A DNA stretch of 64,000 bases. Origin: Candidatus Peregrinibacteria bacterium (GTDB lineage: Bacteria; Patescibacteriota; Gracilibacteria; CAIRYL01; GCA-016699755). Below the pieces are notes generated by a model. The model ran no database searches. It was not told the DNA's origin and worked only from the letters and a program-made list of their open reading frames with translations. Position numbers and translations under genes: made by a program. The stretch is taken from positions 124,001 through 188,000 of the forward strand of contig CP065009.1 of the NCBI GenBank assembly GCA_016699755.1, written 5' to 3'. Positions 1 through 9,121 of this stretch are shown here, piece after piece; the stretch's first letter is position 1, and the number at the start of each line of letters is the position of its first letter.

Positions 1-416
1 GTATCAACTCCTATTTTGAGGCGTGCGACATTCTCTGATCCCAAGAGATTTATAATATCTTTTATGCCATTATGCCCTCCAGAACTCCCTTTTTCTCGAA
101 AGCGAATGTTTCCAAAGAACTGATCTTTATCATCAAAAATAATGAGAATGTCTTTTATGGGAATTTTCCAAAATTGCTGTGCGGCGAGCACAGATTTTCC
201 CGAAAGATTCATAAAAGTTTCGGGGAGGAGGAAGCAGATCTTATCTAAGCAGAGTGGAGATACTCCTTCGGTTATGCTCCCGAAAAGTTTTTTTTGTTCC
301 CGAAACTCTGGAAAATTCCATTTTTTTTGGAGAAACTTTGCCGTCATCCATCCAACATTGTGTCGGGTATGTTCATATTTTTTGCCGGGGTTTCCGAGGA
401 AGACAATGAGTTTCAT
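1..416 (-). CDS. pth: Peptidyl-tRNA hydrolase, N-terminal part (runs off window)
   Basis: Pth releases tRNA from peptidyl-tRNAs that drop off the ribosome. Translation of the minus strand from the ATG at 416 gives about 138 residues with the family hallmarks. The N-terminus is a KLIVFLGNPGKKYEHTRHN block in which the His of the TRHNVG motif is the catalytic base. A PETFMNLSGKSV segment and a GGHNGIKDI motif follow. The usual D-D-L-D-L stretch reads DDKDQ here. The 3' end lies outside the window (family length is about 185-200 residues). It sits 48 bp downstream of the ABC permease gene on the same strand and may be the tail of that operon. Identification is secure; the missing C-terminus is only an effect of the window edge. 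Confidence 0.93.
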   Translation of the reverse strand, partial: MKLIVFLGNPGKKYEHTRHNVGWMTAKFLQKKWNFPEFREQKKLFGSITEGVSPLCLDKICFLLPETFMNLSGKSVLAAQQFWKIPIKDILIIFDDKDQFFGNIRFREKGSSGGHNGIKDIINLLGSENVARLKIGVD

Positions 417-464
417 GAGCAATACACATACTATCATATTCCCTCAAAAATCGTGTAGCTACTG

Positions 465-1727
465 TTACGCTTTTCGTAGCGCATCAATCGGATTCATTTT
501 TGCGGCTTTTCCTGCTGGGGCATAACCAAATACCAGTCCAACTCCAGCGGAAATCCCAATTCCTAAGACAATAGAAGAGGTGGGGAGAATAAAAGGCCAA
601 TCAAAAGTAAAGAGGTGCGCTACAACACTCACGAGGTAGGCAATACTGCTTCCGAGTCCTATTCCCAAAAATCCTCCCAAGAGACAAATAATAATCGATT
701 CCGAAAGGAACTGAAACCGAATGGCAAATGGACTGGCACCAATTGCTTTTTTAAGTCCAATTTCTGAGGTTCGTTCTGTGACCGCTACATACATAACATT
801 CATAATTCCTACGCCACCAACAACAAGCGAAATACAGGCAATGGAGAAAAGGAGGAGAGAGATGCCATTTGTTACGGTATTAATAATATCCATTGATTGG
901 TCCATTGTGCGTACGACAAAATCATCTTTGTCTGGATTTTTAATTCCATGGTTTTTTCGAAGAACACGTTCTGCTTGTGAAACCGTTGTGCTCAGAAGCT
1001 GTCGGTTTTTCATTTTGAGTCCGATAGCATTGACGTGATTTTGTCCGAGAATTTTCTTTTGTGCTGTTTTTATGGGGAGATATACAAAATCGTCTACTGT
1101 CATAAAGAACTTGAGTCCCATTTCTTCTGCAACGCCGATAACTCGAAAGTTTTTTTCGCCCATACGAATGTTCTGTCCTACAGCAGGAGAATCTCCGTAG
1201 AGCTCCTTTTTTATTCCACTTCCCAGTACTACAACTTGTGCGAGGGATTCATTTTCTTTTGGTGTAAAAAATCGTCCTTCCGAGAATGTTAAATTTTCTG
1301 TGGTAGCATATTCTGTATTTGTTGCCCAAAAGGTAGCTCGTTTTTCCGTTCCTTTGTGGGTAAATTTTTCTTGTCCCATAGCAAGAGTATAGCCTGTCTC
1401 TATGTTAGAAAGTTTGAGGAGACTATCTTTATCACCTGTGGTGAGGGTGGTAATTTGTATTCCAGTGACGAGGGCTTGTCCTGAAGTGCGGTCTTTTTCT
1501 GCACGACTTCCACGACTTGGTACCTGCACTTCAATCCATATTGTTTCTGGAGTAATACTTGCAATTTGATTCAAAATAAGCGCTCGTACGCCGGCGCCAA
1601 CAGAGAGAACAATAATAACAATGGCAGTTCCTACTATAATTCCAAGCGCAGTGAGCGCACTTCTCCCTGGGCTATTCCGAAGTGCCTTGAGTGAAAGCCG
1701 TAAAATTCCAAAGATGAGTCGTATCAT
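465..1727 (-). CDS. MacB/FtsX-type ABC transporter permease (second of two)
   Basis: Membrane subunit of an ABC exporter of the MacB/YknZ type, 420 residues. A membrane segment at about residues 20-45 is followed by a large extracytoplasmic MacB-PCD-like region (about 50-270). Three more membrane segments come after it, with the conserved SLVVGGVGIMNVMYVAVTER block and an SEIGLKKAIGA coupling motif. The start ATG overlaps the stop of the preceding permease (TAATG). It is a diverged paralogue of that permease, so the two may form a heterodimer instead of the homodimer of classical MacB. Family membership is clear; the substrate cannot be read from sequence. In monoderm bacteria such systems (for example Bacillus YknWXYZ) handle peptides or toxins. 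Confidence 0.9.
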   Translation of the reverse strand: MIRLIFGILRLSLKALRNSPGRSALTALGIIVGTAIVIIVLSVGAGVRALILNQIASITPETIWIEVQVPSRGSRAEKDRTSGQALVTGIQITTLTTGDKDSLLKLSNIETGYTLAMGQEKFTHKGTEKRATFWATNTEYATTENLTFSEGRFFTPKENESLAQVVVLGSGIKKELYGDSPAVGQNIRMGEKNFRVIGVAEEMGLKFFMTVDDFVYLPIKTAQKKILGQNHVNAIGLKMKNRQLLSTTVSQAERVLRKNHGIKNPDKDDFVVRTMDQSMDIINTVTNGISLLLFSIACISLVVGGVGIMNVMYVAVTERTSEIGLKKAIGASPFAIRFQFLSESIIICLLGGFLGIGLGSSIAYLVSVVAHLFTFDWPFILPTSSIVLGIGISAGVGLVFGYAPAGKAAKMNPIDALRKA

Positions 1728-2962
1728 TATTCGTAGCGAAGCGCATCAATAGGTTTAAGTTTTGCTGCACGTCGAGCAGGAGAAAGTCCAAAAACAATTC
1801 CGACAAAAAGTGCCACAAGAAACGAAATCCCCATAGAAAGTAGGGAAACAGAAAACACCCAATCGTATTCCAAATGCCATGCCACCGCCGCAATAACAAA
1901 TGAGAAAAAGACACCAAAAAGAATGCCAAGAATACCTCCGGTTCCGGTGAGGAGAACTGCTTCCAAAAGGAATTGTCCCTGAATTTGTGACGGACGTGCG
2001 CCAATAGCTTTTTTGAGTCCTATTTCTCGAGTGCGTTCTGTAACACTCATGAGCATAATATTGGTTATACCAATCCCCCCTACCACCAAAGAAATAGCGG
2101 CAATACTCGCAAGGAAAAAGCGAAGGGCACTTGTAATTCCACTTAAAATTTCCACGGCTTGCGAAAGTGAGCGAACGGAGAAATCATCATCCTTTGCATT
2201 TTTAATATCGTGTCGCTGACGAAGGAGCCTGCGGATACGCTCCATGGAAGAATTTACATTTTTTTCATTGTCTATTTTTATCCGCATAAGCCCTATGTGT
2301 CGTACGCCGAGAAGTATTTTTTGCGCAGTGGAAAGCGGAATAAAAAGTTGTGTATCAGGATTATTCACGAGAGAAGCCCCCTTTTTTTCCAGAACGCCAA
2401 TGACACGAAAGGGGATACGGCGAATTGTGATTGTCTTTCCAATGGGGTCTGTATGCGGAAATAAATCTTCCTGAAGTTCACTGCCGAGTACTGCTACTTT
2501 TTTGGAAGCGCGTTCTTCCGCGGTAGTAAAAAACCGTCCGCGCTGAACGATATGATTTTCTACCATGGGATAATCTGCAGTAACACCGTTGAATGTTCCG
2601 TCGATACTTTCTTTTTCCGCTACAACTTCTCCGGTTCCATTGCTGTAGGCGGAGACACCCTCGATATTTGGCAGTTTTGCGACTGCGCGAGCATCGTCTA
2701 TGGTAAGTGTAGTAATGGCAATGCCCATTGCCGATGCCGGAGGACCATTATCATTTGATGCACCAGGAAGCACACCCACTAAATTTGTCCCGATTTTTTT
2801 GACAGAAGAAGTAATAAGCGACTCTGCTCCGGCTCCTACAGACATAATCGTAATGACAGAAGCAATACCAATAATAATTCCAAACATCGTGAGGATAGTT
2901 CGGGTTTTGTTCTCCAGAATGCCCGAAAGCGCAAGCCGAAGCACAAGAAGTTGTGATTTCAT
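1727..2962 (-). CDS. MacB/FtsX-type ABC transporter permease (first of two)
   Basis: Permease of 411 residues with the MacB architecture: an N-terminal membrane helix (about 20-42) with a TMFGIIIGIASVITIMSVG signature, a soluble extracytoplasmic domain, and three C-terminal membrane helices. The C-terminal part carries SLVVGGIGITNIMLMSVTER and REIGLKKAIGARP. Its ATG overlaps the stop of the ATPase gene (ATGA), and its own stop overlaps the next permease start, so the genes look translationally coupled. Two adjacent, non-identical permeases served by a single ATPase gene suggest a heteromeric translocator. The transported molecule is unknown. Confidence 0.9.
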   Translation of the reverse strand: MKSQLLVLRLALSGILENKTRTILTMFGIIIGIASVITIMSVGAGAESLITSSVKKIGTNLVGVLPGASNDNGPPASAMGIAITTLTIDDARAVAKLPNIEGVSAYSNGTGEVVAEKESIDGTFNGVTADYPMVENHIVQRGRFFTTAEERASKKVAVLGSELQEDLFPHTDPIGKTITIRRIPFRVIGVLEKKGASLVNNPDTQLFIPLSTAQKILLGVRHIGLMRIKIDNEKNVNSSMERIRRLLRQRHDIKNAKDDDFSVRSLSQAVEILSGITSALRFFLASIAAISLVVGGIGITNIMLMSVTERTREIGLKKAIGARPSQIQGQFLLEAVLLTGTGGILGILFGVFFSFVIAAVAWHLEYDWVFSVSLLSMGISFLVALFVGIVFGLSPARRAAKLKPIDALRYE

Positions 2963-3681
2963 TCAGAATCTTCCGAAGAAGTGGGAGGGCAATGTTTTGT
3001 ACAAATATCTTCTGTTATTTGCCCATCACGGATGACAATTTTTCGTTCAGCATACGCTGCAATATCATCCTCGTGCGTTACCATAATAATGGTATTCCCT
3101 TCTTGATGAAGTTTTTGAAAAATCGCCATCACTTCGTTTCCCGATTTTGTGTCTAAATTTCCCGTTGGTTCATCCGCAAAAATAACCTTTGGATTGTTCA
3201 CCAGTGCGCGAGCAATAGAAACGCGTTGTTGCTGTCCACCAGAAATTTGATTGGGTCGATGAAATATTCGATCCGAAAGTCCCACTTCTGCGAGAGCTTT
3301 TCGTGCACGTTCTTCTTGTTCTTTATCCGAAATACGTGCGTAAATCATTGGTAATTTTACGTTGTCGAGCGCGTTCATTTTTGAGAGAAGGTAGAACATC
3401 TGAAACACAAATCCAATCTTTCGGCTTCGGATTTCCGCAAGTTCTTCTTCATCAAATCCACGTGTTGATTCCCCGTCAAAAAAATATTCTCCTTCATCAG
3501 GAACATCCAAAAATCCCATAATATTCATGAGAGTCGATTTCCCCGAGCCAGAAGGACCCATAATAGCAACAAATTCTCCTTTGGAAATTTCAAGAGAAAT
3601 TCCTTTTAAAATATGCGCCGAAATCACTCCTGTTTGGTAGCTTTTGGTAATGCCAGAAAGAGAGAGTAGTGGGCGCGACAC
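2959..3681 (-). CDS. ABC transporter ATPase, MacB/LolD/YknY family
   Basis: Cytoplasmic ATPase of 240 residues that should power the two downstream permeases. Visible motifs in order are Walker A GPSGSGKST (about 42-50), a Q-loop in FVFQMFYLL, the ABC signature ISGGQQQRVSIARAL (about 145), Walker B VIFADEPTGNLD and the switch His in MVTHEDD. The start codon is GTG (3679-3681); no better ATG lies nearby. It follows the adaptor gene by 18 bp and overlaps the first permease by 4 bp. The stand-alone ATPase form matches LolD/YknY more than MacB, where ATPase and permease are fused. Confidence 0.93.
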   Translation of the reverse strand: MSRPLLSLSGITKSYQTGVISAHILKGISLEISKGEFVAIMGPSGSGKSTLMNIMGFLDVPDEGEYFFDGESTRGFDEEELAEIRSRKIGFVFQMFYLLSKMNALDNVKLPMIYARISDKEQEERARKALAEVGLSDRIFHRPNQISGGQQQRVSIARALVNNPKVIFADEPTGNLDTKSGNEVMAIFQKLHQEGNTIIMVTHEDDIAAYAERKIVIRDGQITEDICTKHCPPTSSEDSE

Positions 3682-3699
3682 AGGGAGATTAAGAAAAAG

Positions 3700-5691
3700 T
3701 TACCCGTCGGTTTTTTCATAGAGAATGACTCGTTCTCCTTCATTGAGTCCTTCAAGAACCTCTATAGCCTCTTCTCCTTCAAGTCCAGTTCGGATATTTT
3801 TCCGTATTTTTTCACCGTTTTCCAAAACAGAGACAAATGCTTGTTCTCCTTCATATTGTAGGGCTTCTACGGGAATGGTGAGTGCTTCTTTTTTCTCTTC
3901 TGCCAAAATTTCCAAATCTGCTGTCATTCCCGAGCGCACTCGCTCATCGGGATTTGTGAGCGAAACCTTTATCTGATAATAAACGACTCCTTGAATTATG
4001 GTTTCTGCCGGATCAACATGGAATACTTCGCCCATCAGTTTTTCTCCGCTCGGAAAGGCATCAAAATCAATTTCTACTGGATCTCCCACATTTACTGGCA
4101 AAATATCGGTCTCTGGAACATTTGCAAGAATATAGAGTCCATCTGTTTTTATGGTGATCATATCTTCGGCAGTCGTAATGCTTTCTCCCGTTTCAAATGC
4201 AACGTCTGTCACTATTCCATCTCGTGGAGCTCTGAGAATTGTTTCTTCCAAATTTGCTCTCGCTCTTTTCCATGCAGAAAGTTTTTGATTCACATTTGCC
4301 TGGAGCGATGCCACATCTACACTGCGTGGTTCAGCAATAAGTTGCTCGTGCTGTTTTTCTGTACTGAGGAGAGCGACTTTTTTGGTTCCAATCGTTCTCT
4401 GCGCACTAGCAACATTGACTGAATTTTCTGTTTTTATGTTTTCGAGTGATTGCATAGCAATTTCAAGTGCACTCTGTGCAGTATCTACATTTGCTTTGGC
4501 GGTGTCGATTTCTTTGGATTTCGAAACATCTGCCGTATCCTTATCGAGCACCGATCCAGAAATAATTTGTTCTCGATTCCGTACGGTTTCAAGTTCACTG
4601 GAGAGGGAATCTTGTCCAGTTTTTACTGTTCCGCGAAGTGTTTGGAGAACAGTTTCTGATAGGCTTTCTCCGGTGATGGAATTTTCGAGAGCGACAAAAG
4701 TCTCATCGAGCATGGTTTTTGCAGTAATGAGAAGTACATCCATTTGTTCCAATAGTGCTGTGGAAGTTTCGGTATTCCAGTTTGGTATTATCTCTTCAAA
4801 ATCACCTTCTATTCCCAAAAGACCAGTTTTGCTTTGACGGTAGGCATCTTTTGCACGTCGTACGGCATCTTCATTTCGAAATCCGATAAATCTTCTTCGG
4901 TCGCTGTAACTTGTTGTATCAAATTCCAAAATATCATCGGTAATAGCAATGGCATTTCGGACTTCATCAAGTGCAGAAATGATGGTTTTTTGTGCAGAAA
5001 TAAGATCATCTGAAAGTCCTTTTTGTGCGCTTTCTTCTGTTTTTCCTCCCGATCTCACGGCATTTTCGTACGCAATTTTCGCATTTTCTAAAGTAATCTC
5101 AGCATTCTTTACTTCACGTTCTCCTTTTTCAATTCGCTGTTTTCCAAGCTGTTTTGTGTCTTGCAGTTCTTCTGCCGCATGTTTGAGTTCAAGCTGTGAT
5201 TGTTCCTTTTTCACTTCAGAAACAGCGCGTTCTTCCCTATTTGGTCCTGCGTATTTTAAGTCGAGTTCTGCCTGTGCCATGTTGAGTGCCGCCTCTGCCT
5301 GTTCGACATCAATATTGAGCTGATTTTCCTCAAGAAGTGTAAGAATATCTCCCTTTTTTACCTCGTCTCCTTCGCCGACAAGGACATTAGAAATTTTTCC
5401 ACCTCGTTCAAAACGGAGTCCAATAGTCGAGCCAGATTCTGTGCTTCCACTGATATCAACAATATGATGAACGTCTTTTGTGGATACGGTTTCTGTGACA
5501 TATTCCACCGCCTTTTCCTTTGGTCCCCAAAGTGCCCATCCCACAAGCCCAAGAATGGCGATGGTAAGTATTCGTCTTCCCCATTTTATCAGTTTTTTTC
5601 GGGTTCGCTTTTGGGAAATATCCGGTGATGAATTTTGCGAAGTATCAGTTTCCATATCTTTCGCTTCAATAAAGGCAAAAAATCCGCTCAT
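3700..5691 (-). CDS. HlyD/MacA-like membrane-fusion adaptor with long coiled coil
   Basis: First gene of the ABC export operon, 663 residues if the ATG at 5691 is used. A second ATG at codon 13 (5655) is equally plausible because a TACAAT box lies over the first one. It has a single N-terminal membrane anchor (about residues 36-56), then a split biotinyl-lipoyl-like fold (FERGGKISNVLVGEGDEVKKGD and, near 480, RAPRDGIVTDVAFETGE). A very long Glu/Lys/Gln-rich helical region sits between the two halves, and a C-terminal beta-barrel region follows with RSGMTADLEILAEEKKEALTIP. MacA/YknX adaptors are usually about 370-400 residues, so the helical hairpin insert is greatly enlarged. It should sit outside the membrane and connect to the permeases. 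Family assignment is firm; substrate unknown. Confidence 0.88.
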   Translation of the reverse strand: MSGFFAFIEAKDMETDTSQNSSPDISQKRTRKKLIKWGRRILTIAILGLVGWALWGPKEKAVEYVTETVSTKDVHHIVDISGSTESGSTIGLRFERGGKISNVLVGEGDEVKKGDILTLLEENQLNIDVEQAEAALNMAQAELDLKYAGPNREERAVSEVKKEQSQLELKHAAEELQDTKQLGKQRIEKGEREVKNAEITLENAKIAYENAVRSGGKTEESAQKGLSDDLISAQKTIISALDEVRNAIAITDDILEFDTTSYSDRRRFIGFRNEDAVRRAKDAYRQSKTGLLGIEGDFEEIIPNWNTETSTALLEQMDVLLITAKTMLDETFVALENSITGESLSETVLQTLRGTVKTGQDSLSSELETVRNREQIISGSVLDKDTADVSKSKEIDTAKANVDTAQSALEIAMQSLENIKTENSVNVASAQRTIGTKKVALLSTEKQHEQLIAEPRSVDVASLQANVNQKLSAWKRARANLEETILRAPRDGIVTDVAFETGESITTAEDMITIKTDGLYILANVPETDILPVNVGDPVEIDFDAFPSGEKLMGEVFHVDPAETIIQGVVYYQIKVSLTNPDERVRSGMTADLEILAEEKKEALTIPVEALQYEGEQAFVSVLENGEKIRKNIRTGLEGEEAIEVLEGLNEGERVILYEKTDG

Positions 5692-5888
5692 TGTACCATG
5701 TTTTTTTCCTTCGAAACAACTCTCGCTGTTTTTCGGAGGAAATAAAAGTTTCTTTTTTCAAGAGTTTTTTCTTCCCTTGTTGCTTTTTATTCCTTTTGCT
5801 CCTCTCTAATTTCTATTTGACAAATAGGAGGGATACTCGTACGGTTGCCATAAAGTGATCTTTCTTTTTCACTCTTTAATTTTCTCCT

Positions 5889-8800
5889 ATGAAAAAATTT
5901 ATTGCATTCTTTTCGGGAGTTTTTCTTTTCGCTCCCTTTTTTGCGTTTGCTGAGCAACAAGAAAAATTCGTTACTCCCGCTGCTTCTTTTTCGGCGACGA
6001 GTGTCGTTGCTCCTGAGAGTGTTCCAGGAGAGGTACTCGTTCGTTTTAAGAAGAATACTAAGCTCAAAGGAGAATCATTTCAAAATCGCATTGATGCGCT
6101 GGCAAAAAAGAAGTCGCTCAAAAAGGGAAAGGTATTTCAAAAGGAGGGTATTGCCGTATTTCGACAAGAGGGAAAAAAGACCGAAGAGATTATCAGTGCT
6201 CTTCAAGGTGATGCCGAAGTAGAAAGCGTTCAGCCAAATTATATCTATCAGGCAACGGCGCAGACAAAATTTTGGAATATTGGAAATGATAAAAACTCTG
6301 GAGTAAATGCCGATCTTGTATGGGGAGATTCTACTGGTGCAGGAGTAGTAGTTGCGATTGTTGACTCGGGAATTGATTGGGATCATCCAGATTTAGTAGC
6401 AAATCACTGGACAAATGCTGGAGAGACAAACTGTACAGATGGCATAGACAACGACAGTAATGGTTATATTGATGACTGTGATGGATGGGATTTTATTGGA
6501 TCAAATTATACCACTCCCGCGGATGACAACAGCCCCAACGATTATTATGGACACGGAACCCATGTCGCAGGAACCGTAGCAGAGGTAAACAACACCGTCG
6601 GTTTGGTGGGAGTTGCTCCAGGTGCGAGCCTTATGGCAGTGAAGGCGCTTGATGATTCTGGTTTTGGAACAACGGCGAGCATTGTTGATGCTGTTGGATA
6701 TGCTGTAGAAAATGGTGCGGATGTTATTAATATGAGTCTGGGTGCCTCTGTTGGCGATTCCCTTTTGGAGACTGCGGTAAATGATGCATTTTCTGCAGGA
6801 GTTGTTGTGGTTGCCGCCGCTGGAAATTCTGGAGGAACGTCCCCACACTATCCTGCGGCATACACGTCGGTTGTTGCGGTAGGAGCAGTTGATAGCAGTA
6901 ATCTTCTTGCCTCTTTTTCAAGCCATGGTTCTTGGGTTGATGTTGTTGCTCCAGGAGTAGCCATTGCTAGCACATATCCCGAGCATCTTACTCCTCCAGG
7001 GTATCTTCCGTATGCCTATATGGATGGAACCTCTATGGCGACGCCTCATGTTTCTGGACTGGCGGCGCTCTATTTGCAAGCACATCCGAGTGCTACTCCT
7101 ACAGAAGTACGAGATGCCATTCGTGCTGGAACGGTTGATTTGGGAGATCCTGGTGTAGATACAACGTTTTCTTACGGATTGGCAGATGCTCCGAGTATTG
7201 TCTATGGAAAAGCCGGTGCAGGAGATCTGGTCATCAATGAGCTTGCATGGGCAGGTTCTTCTGCAAGTACCAGTGATGAATGGATTGAGATTCGAAATGT
7301 GCGAAATGTCCCCACCAATGTTGGTGCGTTTGAACTGACACAAAGTGCCGGAACGGAGACACTTATGGTAAAAATTCCAAGTGGAATGATTCCTGCGAAT
7401 GGCTACTTTCTTCTGTCGAACAACGCAAAAAATTATGCTTTTTCAGGAGGAGAATCGGTGCTCAATGTCGATCCCGATGTAGTCAACACCGATGTTTCAC
7501 TTTCAAATACAGCTCTTCAGGTAAAACTCTATGATGGAGTCTTCGCCTCTGGAACACTACTCGATACTGCGGGAGATGGGAATACGCCCCTTGTAGGAAG
7601 TAGTGTTGACCCAAAGGCAACCATGAGTCGAAAAACCATTCCGAGTGATGGAACACTTGCTACAAATTGGTTTACGAGTACAACAACGGGAACAAATTAT
7701 GATTCGGGAGCAATTGAGAAGGGGACGCCAAAAGAAGCCAACGAATCTGATCCTGTTCCGCTCGACGTGACCCCGCCAGTTCTTAGTAATGGTGCTCCAA
7801 GCGGAGAATTTTCTGCGGGAACGACAGGAGCAACTCTTTCTCTCGATACTGATGAAGCGGCGACATGTAAGTATGACACCGTTTCGGGAACCGATTACGC
7901 AAGTATGCCAAATACCTTTACTACAACAGGAGGAACTTCTCACTCCGAAGACATTGCGGGGCTAGCTGACGGTGGATCATATTCTTATTATGTTCGTTGT
8001 GAAGATACTGCCGGAAACAACAACCCCGATGATTTTAGTATTAGTTTTACGGTTGCAACAGCAACTACTTTGAATGGGAAAGTTGATCTTCTCATCCGCA
8101 ACAAGATTAGTGGAAAATGGATTATGAAGTTCACAAAGTCCGATCTCACTGGATTTGATAATGCCTTCACAAGTACATACAGCCCAGACTATGAATTCTA
8201 TCCAGCAGATTTCAGCGGAGATGGGAAAGTTGATCTTCTCATCCGCAACAAGATTAGTGGAAAATGGATTATGAAGTTCACAAAGTCCGATCTCACTGGA
8301 TTTGATAATGCCTTCACAAGTACATACAGCCCAGACTATGAATTCTATCCAGCAGATTTCAGCGGAGATGGGAAAGTTGATCTTCTCATCCGCAACAAGA
8401 TTAGTGGAAAATGGATTATGAAGTTCACAAAGTCCGATCTCACTGGATTTGATGATGTCTTCACAAGTACATACAGCCCAGACTATGAATTCTATCCAGC
8501 AGATTTCAGCGGAGATGGGAAAGTTGATCTTCTCATCCGCAACAAGATTAGTGGAAAATGGATTATGAAGTTCACAAAGTCCGATCTCACTGGATTTGAT
8601 AATGCCTTCACAAGTACATACAGCCCAGACTATGAATTCTATCCAGCAGATTTCAGCGGAGATGGGAAAGTTGATCTTCTCATCCGCAACAAGATTAGTG
8701 GAAAATGGCTTATGAAGTTCACAAAGTCCGATCTCACTGGATTTGATAATGCCTTCACAAGTACATACAGCCCAGACTATGAATTCTATCCAGCAGATTT

Positions 8801-9107
8801 CAGCGGAGATGGGAAAGTTGATCTTCTCATCCGCAACAAGATTAGTGGAAAATGGCTTATGAAGTTCACAAAGTCCGATCTCACTGGATTTGATGATGTC
8901 TTCACAAGTACATACAGCCCAGACTATGAATTCTATCCAGCAGATTTCAGCGGAGATGGGAAAGTTGATCTTCTCATCCGCAACAAGATTAGTGGAAAAT
9001 GGCTTATGAAGTTCACAAAGTCCGATCTCACTGGATTTGATGATGTCTTCACAAGTACATACAGCCCAGACTATGAATTCTATCCAGCAGATTTCAGCGG
9101 AGAATAA
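5889..9107 (+). CDS. Secreted subtilisin-like serine protease with lamin-tail domain and seven C-terminal repeats
   Basis: Exported S8 peptidase of 1072 residues. A signal peptide (residues 1-21, ending AFAEQ) is followed by a fervidolysin-like propeptide (VPGEVLVRFKKNT). The catalytic domain has Asp159 in AIVDSGIDWDHPD, His222 in YGHGTHVAG and Ser382 in DGTSMATPH. A lamin-tail-like domain (about 445-590, INELAWAGSSASTSDEWIEI) and an Fn3-like segment follow. Residues 730-1072 are seven tandem 49-residue repeats with a DFSGDGKVDLLIRN core like VCBS/FG-GAP repeats. No Shine-Dalgarno precedes the ATG; the leader ends in TCTCCT. A TTGACA at 5817 could be a -35 but has only a poor -10. The repeat tail probably mediates surface or calcium-dependent binding (inference). 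Confidence 0.93.
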   Translation: MKKFIAFFSGVFLFAPFFAFAEQQEKFVTPAASFSATSVVAPESVPGEVLVRFKKNTKLKGESFQNRIDALAKKKSLKKGKVFQKEGIAVFRQEGKKTEEIISALQGDAEVESVQPNYIYQATAQTKFWNIGNDKNSGVNADLVWGDSTGAGVVVAIVDSGIDWDHPDLVANHWTNAGETNCTDGIDNDSNGYIDDCDGWDFIGSNYTTPADDNSPNDYYGHGTHVAGTVAEVNNTVGLVGVAPGASLMAVKALDDSGFGTTASIVDAVGYAVENGADVINMSLGASVGDSLLETAVNDAFSAGVVVVAAAGNSGGTSPHYPAAYTSVVAVGAVDSSNLLASFSSHGSWVDVVAPGVAIASTYPEHLTPPGYLPYAYMDGTSMATPHVSGLAALYLQAHPSATPTEVRDAIRAGTVDLGDPGVDTTFSYGLADAPSIVYGKAGAGDLVINELAWAGSSASTSDEWIEIRNVRNVPTNVGAFELTQSAGTETLMVKIPSGMIPANGYFLLSNNAKNYAFSGGESVLNVDPDVVNTDVSLSNTALQVKLYDGVFASGTLLDTAGDGNTPLVGSSVDPKATMSRKTIPSDGTLATNWFTSTTTGTNYDSGAIEKGTPKEANESDPVPLDVTPPVLSNGAPSGEFSAGTTGATLSLDTDEAATCKYDTVSGTDYASMPNTFTTTGGTSHSEDIAGLADGGSYSYYVRCEDTAGNNNPDDFSISFTVATATTLNGKVDLLIRNKISGKWIMKFTKSDLTGFDNAFTSTYSPDYEFYPADFSGDGKVDLLIRNKISGKWIMKFTKSDLTGFDNAFTSTYSPDYEFYPADFSGDGKVDLLIRNKISGKWIMKFTKSDLTGFDDVFTSTYSPDYEFYPADFSGDGKVDLLIRNKISGKWIMKFTKSDLTGFDNAFTSTYSPDYEFYPADFSGDGKVDLLIRNKISGKWLMKFTKSDLTGFDNAFTSTYSPDYEFYPADFSGDGKVDLLIRNKISGKWLMKFTKSDLTGFDDVFTSTYSPDYEFYPADFSGDGKVDLLIRNKISGKWLMKFTKSDLTGFDDVFTSTYSPDYEFYPADFSGE
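8076..9104 (+). repeat. Seven perfect-length 147-bp tandem repeats inside the subtilisin gene
   Basis: Units begin at 8076, 8223, 8370, 8517, 8664, 8811 and 8958 and each is exactly 147 bp (49 codons). The copies appear almost identical at the DNA level. The variation I see is at two sites: ATT/CTT (Ile/Leu in KWxMKF) and AATGCC/GATGTC (Asn-Ala/Asp-Val before F). The order is I-NA, I-NA, I-DV, I-NA, L-NA, L-DV, L-DV, a mosaic expected from recent unequal exchange or gene conversion. The last unit ends at the stop codon. Copy number may be wrong if the assembly collapsed or expanded the array. Confidence 0.97.
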
Positions 9108-9121
9108 TTCTTAAAAACCTT

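Noticed and set aside
5811..5850. TTGACA promoter for the first subtilisin gene
   Set aside because: At 17 bp the -10 would be TACGGT, a poor match, so I mention it only in the gene entry.
8076..9104. CRISPR array or mobile repeat
   Set aside because: Units are 147 bp without spacers, stay in frame with the protease, and encode a VCBS-like motif.
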